Shown here: piece by piece, positions 26,201 to 39,281 of the stretch | Layout of the letters: each line of letters begins with the position of its first letter | How positions within the stretch are numbered: the first letter of the stretch is position 1 | Assembly: GCF_000003815.2 (NCBI RefSeq) | Contig: NC_049984.1 | Span: 4,342,927 to 4,404,926, forward strand | DNA: 62,000 nt | Direction of reading: 5' to 3' | DNA from: Branchiostoma floridae | Lineage: Eukaryota; Chordata; Leptocardii; Amphioxiformes; Branchiostomatidae | Made by a program: the position numbers and the translations under genes | Notes under the pieces: generated by a model | Database searches by the model: none | What the model was told of the DNA's origin: nothing | The model's input: only the letters and a program-made list of their open reading frames with translations

Positions 26201-29200
26201 TCAACTACACTCATCTCTCAAACACGGAGATCTAAACTACTGCCATTTGGCCGACTTACTCCGTAACCAGAACGGAGTGATCCTAAAGCATTGGGTGGAA
26301 AGGTGAGGCCTGCCGTTTGCCAATCATCGTTCTATCGCAGGAATTCCCCCGTAGATGAAACCGTCTTTCCGTGCCACGGAGCCTTACAACTTCTAACCTA
26401 ATATACGTCCCACAATCAAGCTGTTCAAACAAGGTCCTACTACGCAATGCTACATTTAGTATCAGCAAGTAGATATGATCGTTTTCAAATACCAGGAGCT
26501 ATAATTTTCATACCAAAAGCAACATGTTTTAAAATGTTATTTTCATGCCTTGTATTGGAACTGATCTCTTCCTTTCAAACAAAATTCCTACAAAATATTG
26601 GTACATCTTATTAACAAGATATCATATTGAAATAATATAGCCTATAATTGATATCAAAAGTAACATTTTGTAAAATGTTATTTTCATTCAACTGTTTGTA
26701 CTGAAACTGTTTCTTTTCCTTTAAAGAAGGTCCTACTAAATGATGGTACGTCTTACATTAGCAAGATACCGTTTTGAAACAACACAGACTATTAATAATA
26801 ATTATCATGCCAAAAGCAATATTTTTAAACTGTTATCTCTAGTTTATGCAACTGAGAATCCATCAAGTAGCTTTTATATAACCACATCAATTTGTACTGA
26901 ACATAGAAAGTCTACATTCCTACTGCTACTCATTTTGCAACTTCGTGAGCTATAATCTTACGGATTGACGAATGCTACACGCAATATGATATTTCATCCA
27001 ATATCCTTATATAATAAATCTGGCTTCTTTAGATCCCCTCTTGTTGGTTAGGGTTGGGTGGTGCTCCCTGAACCCTCCTTGTTTTAAGACGCTGTATCGT
27101 CATTAATCAAGGGCCCGTTGGGACCGCGTTTTTGCGGGGAACAAGTCGGGTTCACGCTCGCAGAACAAGGTCAAGAACGGCTGCCATAATGGAGACTTTC
27201 ATGCGGAGTAATATCATTACCGACGGGTCCCCAGGCGCGGTAATAAATTGACCCCACTTCAGTCGACACGCAACTTTGTTTTTATACCGTGTGGGAGAGC
27301 GGGATTAGCGTCATGCTTGGTATGAGCGCCGATCCTTCTTCTCTCGCATCAGGGCTGGAAATACCACCTGCATATGCAGGTTAGTGCAGGTAAAATTGGA
27401 GCTGTGCAGGTATTTCTGGTGTCTACCTGCACCTAGCCTGCACTGGTTCATGTACTGAGTTTTATATATTAAATGTCCTATGATGTAAGTGTATATGGAT
27501 TGTTATTAGTTGCATTGATTGCTACCATCTATAATTTACTAAAAAGTATAAAAGAAAAAATAGCAATGGATCCTGAACAATTTTGATCCATGCATCCTAA
27601 TATCAGAATGATGCAGGTAAAATTTGTCTGGTGCAGGTACATTTTCAATGCAGAAAAAATATTTCAAGCCCTGGTGTGTTAGAACGGGATTAGCATCATG
27701 CTTGGTATGCTTGCCGATCCTTCTTCCCTTGATCGCATGCAGCAAGCAGCTTTGGTGGCTTGTGCGGGAAAAACACCTTTGTTACAATGAAATGTATGTC
27801 AGTGTGCATCACCGATCACAACAATAACAAAAGAGCCCTGCTTGTATGCAGGAGCTAATGCATAATTGGTAAACCACCTGGCATATAAAGAAGTGCTATT
27901 AATGACGTTCATTAAAAAAAGGTGAGAAAACCACGATAAAAGATGACCTAAATTTCATATAAAAATACTGAGCCATTTTGAGCTTCACAATTTAAGATAT
28001 TAAGGGCTTCATGTAAATGATTCATTAAAAAAGTTGAGAAAACTACGATAAAAGACGACCTAAATTTCAGAAAAAAATAATGAGCCATTGAGAGATTTTT
28101 TTGAGCTTCACAATAATTCTAGATAAGGACTACAATCAAAGCTACTTCATGTAAATGATTCATTAAAAAAAGGTGAGAAAACTATGATAAAAGATGACCT
28201 AAATTTCAGATAAAAATAAAATACTGAGCCATTGCAAGATTTTTCTGAGCTTCACAATTATTTTAGATAAGGACTACAATCAAAGCTACTTCACGTAAAA
28301 TAATGATTCATTAAAAAAAGCAAGAAAACCACAATAAAAGATGACCTCAATTTCAGATAAAAATACTGAGCCATTGAAAGATTTTTCTGAGCTTCAGAAT
28401 TCTAGACAAGGACTACAATCAAAGCCCCCTCATGTAAATATATGGATTAGTTAATCGGATAAATGATATTTACATTCCTGCATTACAAAGAATAATCTAA
28501 TAAAAACGCCACCTTCTCCCATTAATAACATAATAAAGATTACAAATCGCGTGGCCAGCTGCAGAGTAGCAGTTTGCAAAGCTCTTCTTTATCACACAAA
28601 AAAAAACAAGCATTTTACAGGGGCTTTTAAAACAGTTACTGTAAATATCTACAGAGCTAGCCAGGCGAAGACCTTCTTCTCCAAAACGCTAGGTACAAAA
28701 AAGACATACTGCTTAGCAGTACTAAAACCCAAGCATCAGTCAGTAGGCAATTGCAAAAGCCTGAACATCAATGCGCTACTTTCACTCAGAGAACATCTAC
28801 TAGTACATCTCACCAACGACTGGCTTCACTGAAATCCTCTACTGTAACTGTTACAGTACATAAGGCTGCTGTTCTCCACTCCTTATAACTGGCTTCAATC
28901 CATGACTGTGTCTCAATCGTTCAACTTAATCGGTTTGTGAGAGATCAAGGCTATCTGGGGAAAGACTTGACACCAGATGTACTGGGGGAAAAGCTGCCTG
29001 TCCAAGCTCCTAATGCTGATAGAAGTGGGCCAATTCCAAACAACTGCTATTTAACAGGCGCTAATGATTTACTCCATGCCTCTTAACGGACAGGTGGAGA
29101 ACGCCGCTAGACTAAACACGGCACCCAAAGCCGGTGTCTCTCTAGAGAGAGAGTAAATAAAAGAAGTCCAACTCACATATGTCGAGACGAAGCAGTGTAC

Positions 29201-32200
29201 TTCCATTGCCGACCACTTTCTACCCGGGACAACTACACACTAACCGGGCTGCTGCTCCACTACAGTGAGAGGGGGGACTGTCCGTTTGCTATCGGAGGGG
29301 TGGGTTGGGGACTCCACGAAGGGGCGCGCGGACGATCCCCTACATCGTCGGCCACACCTGCCAGGATAATGACTGTACAAACTGACTCTAATTAATCTTG
29401 AATCTGAGCCCTCACTTACACATGCAAATTGGGGCCATTCATAACCGGCACCTAATCCAATTACGGAGCTGACCTAGAAAACCTGCAGAAAATGAGGCTC
29501 CACCTGCTCCAGATTAATCCAGTCACCGAGGTGCGCCTGACACCTCATAAAAATCTCCCCAACAGCCGCGTTATGTAGAAACGATCATTATTGGATACAC
29601 TAGGACGAGTACTGCGCAAATATATATAAAACTGGTGGCATACATAAATCTACAACACCCTCTTTCCGTTTACGGGGGACTAAATAATGTATTAGCTGCG
29701 AGTTTGCCTTGAATTTGACGGCATTTGCTGAAACCAATTATTTTCGAAGAGTTGATCGTCGGAGTACGGCGGTCATATTTAGAAGTCCATCAATCAGACG
29801 GACTCTGACAGGAAATACCTGCGTGAGCAAAGGATTCATGGGCATCGGTAAACACTGGACTATTGGAACCTCTTCGTTATGATTAACATGCCACATAATC
29901 AATAACAATCACTTTCGAACACGAGCCTTAAACTAATCTGATAATGAAAAAACTGCATGTCACATCTGGTAGCAAAATCGGACTTGAATGAGATGTGGAA
30001 AAGTACACCTTAGTTACGATAAGATCAAGCATAATCTTCCCCATAAAACTTTATGAGTTGTGCTTATTTCTTGTAAAAAGGATATGGCATTGGTGCTATA
30101 ACAGCAAACAGCTTTATACTAGCAAGATTCAATCAGTTTTACACATACACACAGGTTTACGAAGGGGGATGATTACTATGTATATTTACGAATGCATTGG
30201 CTATTAATAGCATTATGTATTTTGTAATACATTACAAAGATATGCGAATTCCCTCTATGGCATAGGCATAATTAACACTTGCTTTTGAGGATGATACAAC
30301 GATACAAACTCACTACAATGACATCAATAAAAGTTGAAGTTTTTGCAGAAGAAATTCCGGCTAATGCCAGCAAAATTCCCTCAATCAAAATGTCACAAAG
30401 AGCGCTTCGAAAGCAAATTGTACCCATCATTTGATAACACTCTGTCACCTTAGATAAGCATCTGACAGTACAAGTATGTTGGGAGTGTGTTTTAAGTGTG
30501 GTGTTGAGGCACGATCTGGAACAATCTGGAAAAACGCAAGTCCACCCTTTCCACCCCATCCTGATTTCTCGCTTTGACAATTCTACCCTTTTTTTCTTAT
30601 CATAAGCATTTTGGCACCAATAATGCAAAATATAGTTGCAGTGAGGAACCTGAAACTATATATTTTTCTACCTCTTAATAGCAAATCATGATGATCTACC
30701 TCAAATGATGATGATGAAATTTAGCAAATCATCTTGCTACGTTTGGATATTCATGACACATGGTTAACTCACATACTGTGCTTTTATGCTTCTCTGTTTC
30801 ACTGAAAATAGTGCAAAAACTTGTAAAATATGCTTGTAAGTCATTTAGTGAAACTGAAATACATTATTTTGATGAACATTAAGTATCCATAACCTTTTCA
30901 CCGCTCTTCAGCCCCACAATTTCTACCACTTCTGCAGTGAGTTGCTGAGCTTAAATTGATGACAAGGGACTAAACAACAACTTAAGCGCCTCTAATTAGG
31001 AATTCCTCAGCTTTGATGTATGTCATTAATTGCATTTTGCTTTACAAATTAGAAGCAACCAGATGTTGCATGCTATGCTTAAATGGGCCAAAGGGCTTTA
31101 CACTAAAACTACAAATGATTTCAACAAATTATATAATTCCAACTCCAAATATCCTAGTAAGCTTCTGTATATATGCAAAGAGATAGTGCTTTATTTTTCA
31201 AGCTGTTTCTGAATAACAAAATGATTAGAAAATTGGTTAAAATGATTGCAAAAAGCTGCAGTACAATGAGCATGCATAATGTGGTGATGTTTTTTGTGGG
31301 GAGAAAATTTGACCATTCGTACCGTACGATTTTGATCAAGTCAGCAGAATTAAATGGGCCATCAAGTTGTCAGAAAATTCAATTAACAAACTTCAATAAA
31401 GTCCACCACCATGCATGAGCAAACAATAACAAGAAAACCTAGTGAAGCCCTAAACGCTTTAAAAACTATGTAAAACAGATGTCTGTTGAAAGAGGCCTTT
31501 TTGCCTGGACAACGTCATTGGGAAAGACATTTCCAACTTGTCATTTGTAATGTATCTCCTAGATAGAGACAGGAGCACATAGAAGAACATGAAATAACTG
31601 TAGCCCATGAGTGTACCAATTTGTCAAAACCACTGGATTCAGTGGCAAATTGACCTCTGCCCAAATTTGCCAAAGTAATACGCGGTGGAACGCATTAGTC
31701 GAGAAGAAGGGAGATTGCTTTGCCTTACATTTGAGGAATGGGCTGGGTGTACTCATTCTATCATCAGCCAGGTTTGACTCTCCTCCGATGGACCCTTCCA
31801 AATAACAACATGCAATAATGCTTAATGTCAAGCCTGCAGAGGAAATTACACCGGGCATATTTGCACCCATCCGGGATTCAACCTTCTGAAACATCATTTT
31901 CCTATTTCCCGTAGGAGCGTCCGACGCATACCGCGGGATTTTGCGCGCTGTCAAATTAAATAGCGCTTATTAAAGCCCGATTCAGCTGCAGATATATGTG
32001 CAAGTTCGCGCTAAATGAAATTAACCGGCCCGCTGTGCAACAATGCCCGTAATTCCTTTCTACGGGGATGTACCGTAACCCGTTTTGTCACAACAAAGGT
32101 GTCCGCGTGTTACGTTATTAAACACGATTCATCCAACAAGCGTAGATGTCACAACGGATCATGATCTACACAATACACATTCTCTCTCTCTGCCACACAC

Positions 32201-35200
32201 ACACACACGAGAAAATAAAGACCACGCCCTTGAGCGAAGCCTTGTTACGAAAATCGCGTCCGCTGCGTACGTATCTTCCGCGGAATCTTCCTGACGGAAT
32301 TTCGTTCTTTATCCGGATGTGGAAACAGACATTTCGAGTCGACTTACTTTGGGCCTCTGTCATTGGTGATGCATTACGGGTGAAGGGAGATATAAGAAAA
32401 GTCATTTAATTTTCTCCTTTGATGGATGGATGATGAATGGGCATTACTGCGGAGCACCTCCGGGCTGAGCCCTGACATATGTCAGACTACTCCAATTTCT
32501 AAAGTGCATGTTTTTCAACAAGCCGAGAAACTTTCATTCCTCATCCAGCAAATTTCTGGCCGGCGTCCAAATGACTTGAGTTAACGCACTGCCGTATCAG
32601 ATAGTGGGATTTGCGTAGAGTACAGCCGTATCGTTTAGATCTTGACGGCAAAAATACACAAGTTTTGACATGCTCATTAATGCATAGAGAATGACCTTTG
32701 GGAACAGGCCATGATTTCTTGGTCCTTGAATTTTTGATGGACAAATTATAACGTCCTGCAACTTTAAAATGGTCATCAATATCATCTTGACAGATTTTTG
32801 CTTGAAGTTTGACAAATCAAACTGTGGTTAGTTGTTATAGATAATTGACAACACTATCGATAATTGATAAGGTTATCAAAGTCAGATGGCATACCCGAGC
32901 GTGCTTTAGAAGACTTAGGTGGTGAGTGGGAATTTTCGTTTTGTGACATTCCTGTTTTGTGACTGTGAGACAGATGTTGATTTCTACACGACGAATATCA
33001 CTTTAAAATTATATCTTCTTTTAATTTGTTCAAAGTTAGAAGAAATTATAAAAGTCAGCTGGCATACAGCGTGTGTTTTAGAAGGTCCATGTGGTGAGTG
33101 GGATTTTTTTCTAAAACATGTCTGTTTTTTTATAATTATGAATCTGACAAGGGATCACCTTTAAATCAAATCGTCAGCTCTCCTATTTTTTTGCTTTATT
33201 CCAAGTCAGAAGTAATGCAGCAAAATTACCACTGTCAGATCTTTTCTTTGCCTTCCTTTATGAATAACCTCTGTTACATAAAAGCAGACAGCTGTGAAGA
33301 AGAGCTACACAGAAGAAAAGGTTGTTAAAAGCTAATCCCGAGCACAGAACACTCATGCTAAAAGAGTAATGTAGGCTTTGGATACAATATATTGCATCAG
33401 CCTGACTCTTACCCAAATGGAAGCGAGCATTGTGGATGGATAAGACTGCATTACCTCCAGATTGAATTGAAAGGGGACGAGGTAAGAAAGGGCTCAAGAC
33501 GACGTGTGGAGAATGCCAGATCTTCTCGGGAAGTTCCCGCCGATACACGGCTCGCTACAAGGAGAGGGGCAGTGGAAAACATGATCTGATGGCTCGCCCC
33601 TCGGAGGAGTCAGGTTTGGAGTACAACTTCAAGGAGGTTTTAATTGACAAGGCTGAAAGGGCTATGGACCCTGTCCATGGTACTGATGAGTGTGTGCACT
33701 TTTGTCGGCTGAACAAAGTGACTGCTGGGAGCAAGCTGCCACTATTGTTGGACAGAATGTTCAATTCTTTTATATAAAAAAACTACTTTTGCTAATTGTG
33801 GCTGCTGTCCTAATACTTCAGCAGATGTTCTAGATAATGAGACATTCTAGTTTATATATAGGACAGAAGAGAAAGAAAAAAACTTCTCCGGAAGCTGCCA
33901 ACAAGTTCCCGCCGATACGCCACTCTCTACACAGAGAGGGGCAGTGAAAAACATGATCTGATGGCTCGGCCTCGGAGGAGTCGAGTTTGGAGTACAACTT
34001 CAAGGAGGTTTTAATTGACAAGGCTGAAAAGGCTGTGCACCCTGTCCATGGTACTGATGAGTGTGTGCACTTTTGTCCACCAAACAAAGTGACTGTCGGT
34101 AGCAAGCTGTCACTATTGTTGGTTAGAATGTTGAATTCTTTCATATAAGAACTAATTTTGCTAATTGTAGCTGCTGTCCTAACATGTGAGAGTTCAAGAA
34201 ATGTTCTAGACAATGAGTCATGCTAGTTAGTAGGACAAAAGAAGGATAAGAACAATGTACTGTACATTGTGTCAACCAAAAAATTAGTTATAATTTCTTG
34301 AATCAAGTTTGGAGTACAACTTCAAGGAGGTTTTAATTGACAAGGCTGAAAAGGCTGTGCACCCTGCCCTTGGTACTGATGAGTGTGTGTACTTTTGTCG
34401 ACTGAACAAAGTGACTGTCGGTAGCAAGCTGTCACTATTGTTGGTTAGAATGTTCAATTCTTTCATATAAAAACTAATTTTGCTAATTGTGGCTACTGTC
34501 CTAACATGCAAGAGTTCAGGAGATGTTCTAGATAATGAGTCATTCTAGTTAGTAGGACAAAAGAAGTAGCATAAGAACAGTGTACATTGTGTCTACCAAA
34601 CTCGTGTCAATCTCACAAAGTGCCTGTTAGGAGCAAACTTAATGTTAATTAGTTATGATTTTTTTATTCAAGTTTGGAGTACAACTTCAAGGAGGTTTAA
34701 TTGACGAGGCTGAAAAGGCTGTGCTCCCTGTCCATGGTACTGATGTGTGTGTACTTCTGTTGAGCGAACAAAGTGACTGCTAGGAGCAAGCTGCCACTAT
34801 AAAATCTAACTTTTGCTAATTATGGCTTCTGACCTAATAATACACATTATTAAGAATTCAGCAGATGTTCTGAATAATGAGACATTCTAGTTAATATATA
34901 TATATATGAGTAAAAAAAAAAGGACAGAAGACAAAGGAAAAAACCTGTCATTGTTAGTTGAAATGTTAATCTTTTTTATATAGTAACGATTTTTGCTAAT
35001 TACAGCTGCTGTCCTACTATATATCAATGCAGAAGATGTTCTAGATAACAAGTCATCCTCATTTTTAAGATAAAAGACAAAGGAAAAGAACTGGTATATT
35101 GGGACACCCATGGCACTGTAAGAACCTAGTACATGAAATAGATAAAACCCATGGCTGGAAAATAGGGCAGCAATGGGATAGAGTAGCTACAATGACATCT

Positions 35201-38200
35201 TGCACACCTTCTGCAAGTACAGTCAAATTCAAAATTGCCAGAGAAGACCACTTACAGAACAGATAAAATCTGGTCGTCACTACAGACTAGATTCTCAATG
35301 CTTGTGTCAATGGGAAACTTATCTAAGGGACCACCAAAACATGGACACATTGGCTGGGTGGTCCTTATGTAGAGGTGGTCAGTTGTACAGGTTTTACAGT
35401 ATATCAAAAGCACTGCTGCAACCTGCAACGGCTGACTGGCAATTGTTAACATCTCTGTCCTTGGTGCTGAAGTACCATGAATCACCACTGTTAGGCCTTC
35501 ACTGATTGGTGGTTGGTTACAACTGTCAGACCTTTTCAAGGTGCTGATTGGCTATCAGTTACTTTTCGAATACAAAACCTCTGAGGTTGCCGCTATCCTT
35601 GGTGCTGATTAGTCATCAGCATGTTTGAATCTGTTGGGTTGAACTGGTCATTGGTTATCACTAAACAATTTTCCAGCTTCTGATTGGATAATACTATAGT
35701 ATTACTCACATTTCATTGGCTGTGATCTAATCAAATGTGCAAGGTGCTGATTGGTTGACATGATTACCCTTATCCAAGCAGATGCTAATTGCAAAAAACA
35801 GACATGGTTAATTGTATTTTTTGTTGTCTGTATGTTTATTATCTTGTAATTCCTACAGTGCAATTCAGCTAACTAGGAGTATCTTGTTGGCTACAATAAT
35901 GTTTGAAAGTTAAAAAAATCAAATACAGATTTTCCCTTTTCCAAAACAAATGCTGTCTATAGTTAACTAGGTCTTTCGCTAAGTGCTGTCTATGGTCATT
36001 ATATAATAGAAAAAAGGCCTGTACCAAATCTTCAAATACAGATTTTCCGTCTTTCCAAAAAAATCCTGTCTAGAGAATTAGGTCTTTTATTAAATGCTGT
36101 CTATGGTTGTTATGTAATTGAAAAAAGCCTGACCCGATTCCATCATACTAAACATGCAACGCCTGAGATTACAAGCTTCCATAAATGTTCACTTACGCTT
36201 TTCATCATCTTGTACCAACAGATTTGAAGACGCACTATTTACGCAACCTTTCCAAACGTTAAACAATTACTGACAGGCATCTCTTGACCCAAAGCCGGTG
36301 ACCTTTCTGCCTGGCCTTTATTTCTTCGAGGACGCACGTGCCGGTCAGATCAACTCGACAGGAGGGCAGGGGGCACTGGACATGACGGATAATGGAGGGA
36401 AGGCATCTGTATTAACTACACCACATTACATACTGTAACTGCAGAATTGTTCGCGTTAGTTTCATATTCGCAGTTTTCGCGGTGGCCTCTTCACCGCTAA
36501 CTTTAAACCACTGCAAATATTTATACATTATTTTATGTGGCTACAGTTTGTAGCACTAGCGTGAACTTAAAACCACCGCGAAAACTTCATTTCCCCACTT
36601 CCGCGAAATTAAATCCCCTCGAACTTAAATGCAATTACAGTACCATAGCACAGTTCAACCGCTTTCTTTTGCATTTTCGTTTATGTCTACGTTGTGTACA
36701 GATTTTTTTGCTTTGTCCAAGAAATTTTGACTAAGAAGGGCAAGACCACTGGATATGACGGATAATGGAAAGGAATAAGGTTTAAAGTACACCACATTAC
36801 ATACTAGGGGTGGATACCAGACTGAGTACATCGTACCGGTACAAAACCATTTTTTTCTTATTTGACCGGTCCGGAAAAAACGGACCTGAATAAATTTGGT
36901 GGACCGGATGTTGGACCAATTAGAAAATTAACAGATTATATGGTTAAGAATTCATACATTTGGGGGCTTAACGGTCAAAGAAAATAACAAGACACAATTA
37001 ATTCGAAGCAGAGTAGAGCTTATAGTCATTTCTACCAAGTCTTATAATTACTGTCAATCGTACAGAGGCAGTTAGTCTTGCAGGATTTTAGAACGCCAGT
37101 GGGAATCAAATACTCCATTGACCATTGTTTTGAGTATCGTCCATCCACTTGTTTTTTACATACCATCAAACTTTAACCGCTTTCTTTCAAATTTTTGTTT
37201 ATGTCTACGTTGTCTATTTTTTTTTCTGCTTTGTCCATGAAATTTTGACTGATGCAAAATACAATACGTGGGCAACGGCCCAAGTATTAGTCACATGGGT
37301 ACTCAACTAAAAGCCCTTGAATTGTATAACCAATATCCTGTTCGATACGGGTTCAGGCCAACGCCGCTCCATCATTGTCCACGCATATGTCTTTCCCAAA
37401 CATTCCAAGGACTTATGCAACACCAACTGAATTGTAAAGTATAAAGCAGAGTGGCCTCTAATAAATTCCTGCGAGAAAATGCACCCGGTAAGTAGCCGCA
37501 AGGACAGATGCATCATTTATAGATTGGACTTGTCGTTTTTATGCGTGTGGTCAAAAAACACGAGCCATATCATCATTGTTTACGCATTCGCCTTTCAATT
37601 CGCAAGGTGTCCAGAAATACCGACCGAATGTAGAATGTTGGCAGATGCTTAGCCAACAGCCAAGGACAGCTGTTTCTTTTTATTTAAGCAATTGAATTGT
37701 CATCTATCATAAGATCGAAACATATGACCCACATCGACTAGGTCATGCTAATTACTCTTTCATATATAGTCAAAGACTCTAATACCAATGAAGGTTTAAG
37801 TGTAGACAATAGTGGCTTCTTACACTACAAGCAAATGTTGTCAGTTGCTGCTTAGTTTGTAGTACACTTGAATTAACTACAATCTGTATACTCTTGAAGC
37901 ATCAACCATGAACTATTACAGCAATCTAAAAGGCCTCATCTTTGAAAAATACTTGACTTGAATGTGCACTTGTGACAACAAGTATAACACTCCATAATAT
38001 ACAGACTACAACTCAGTGAAGCATTTACAAAATGTATACTGATTACAATTCTTACATTTTCCCTTTGAATGTGAAGTATTACTTCCGGGTGACTGTGCAA
38101 TCTTTATCTATCTAGTTTGCGGCGACAACAAATGAACCCTTTAACACAGCTACATAGTCAGTGTTCGGAAGAAAAAGTGAGCAATGTACACGGACAAGCT

Positions 38201-39245
38201 ATTGACCTCTGTCAGATTGCTGTTTTACTTTCTTTTCACTCTCCTTGGCGGCCGTATCTTGGCAGAGGCATCGGGATAGTGGGTCCCTGGCAGGGAGCCA
38301 TGTTGTAAATTGCTTTGCAGGGCGGGTCGTGACACCGCATTTGAGCGAACGTGCGTCCCCATTAACTACTTTTGACTTACTCAGCACCCCAAATTGAACA
38401 CAATTATACTGAAGAAGAGTCGGATTCTTGCCTGGATTGGGTAAAATATGTCCGTGAAAGATAACTTGATGTCTTTACTTTTTATTCTTTTTTGTTGCGT
38501 CCCCATTAACTACTTTTGACTTACTCAGCACCCCAAATTGAACACAATTATACTGAAGAAGAGTCGGATTCTTGCCTGGATTGAGTAAAATATGTGTGTG
38601 ATGTCTTTGCTTTAAAAATTTTATTATTTTTTTGTTAATAAACTTCCATGTGATCATTTTGTAATCATAAATCTCGAGATTGAAACACTGACTGAGGAAG
38701 AATCTGATTCTCGCCTGGAGTGAGTAAAACATGTATGTGAAAGATAGTGTTGATGTCTTTACTTTTTTTTTTTTGGTTATAAACTTCCATGGTGTCATTT
38801 TATAATCATGAATCTCGACATTGAAACACTGACTGAGGAAGAATCTGAATTTCCTCTTGAGTGTCAGTCTCAGTAAAATATGTTTGTAAAAGATAATGTA
38901 GATGCATTTGTTCTTTGTCTTATTCTATAGGATACACACTTCCATGTTACCATTTTATGATCGTTAATTTTTAAAATACTTACTGAAAAATCAGATTTGT
39001 GCAACATATGTCTGTGAAAGATAATGCCACTGCTGTTGTTCTTATCTTATTTTATAGGCTACACACTTCCATCAAGAACAATTGCTGCCATGTTATCATT
39101 ATATGATTGTGAATTTTGATACTGAACATACTTACTGAGGAGGCATAGGATTCTCACCTGGATGTAAAATATGTCTGGGAAACATTATGTAGGAAAACAG
39201 TAGGATGTTGTTTTTCTATTTTTGTGATTTTAGATTTAGGTCATG

Positions 39246-39281
<36 letters not shown>

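Larger units (their letters stand above)
36371..37260. repeat. Tandem duplication (offset about 370 bp) with a different transposon in each copy
   Basis: Copy 1 (36371-36737) and copy 2 (36738-37260) share heads ACTGGACATGACGGATAATG / ACTGGATATGACGGATAATG and the word ACACCACATTACATAC. They share tails AACCGCTTTCTTTTGC / AACCGCTTTCTTTCAA, then GTTTATGTCTACGTTGT and GAAATTTTGACT. Copy 1 is interrupted by the MITE at 36433-36640, copy 2 by the element at 36805-37155, at the same position. Confidence 0.85.
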
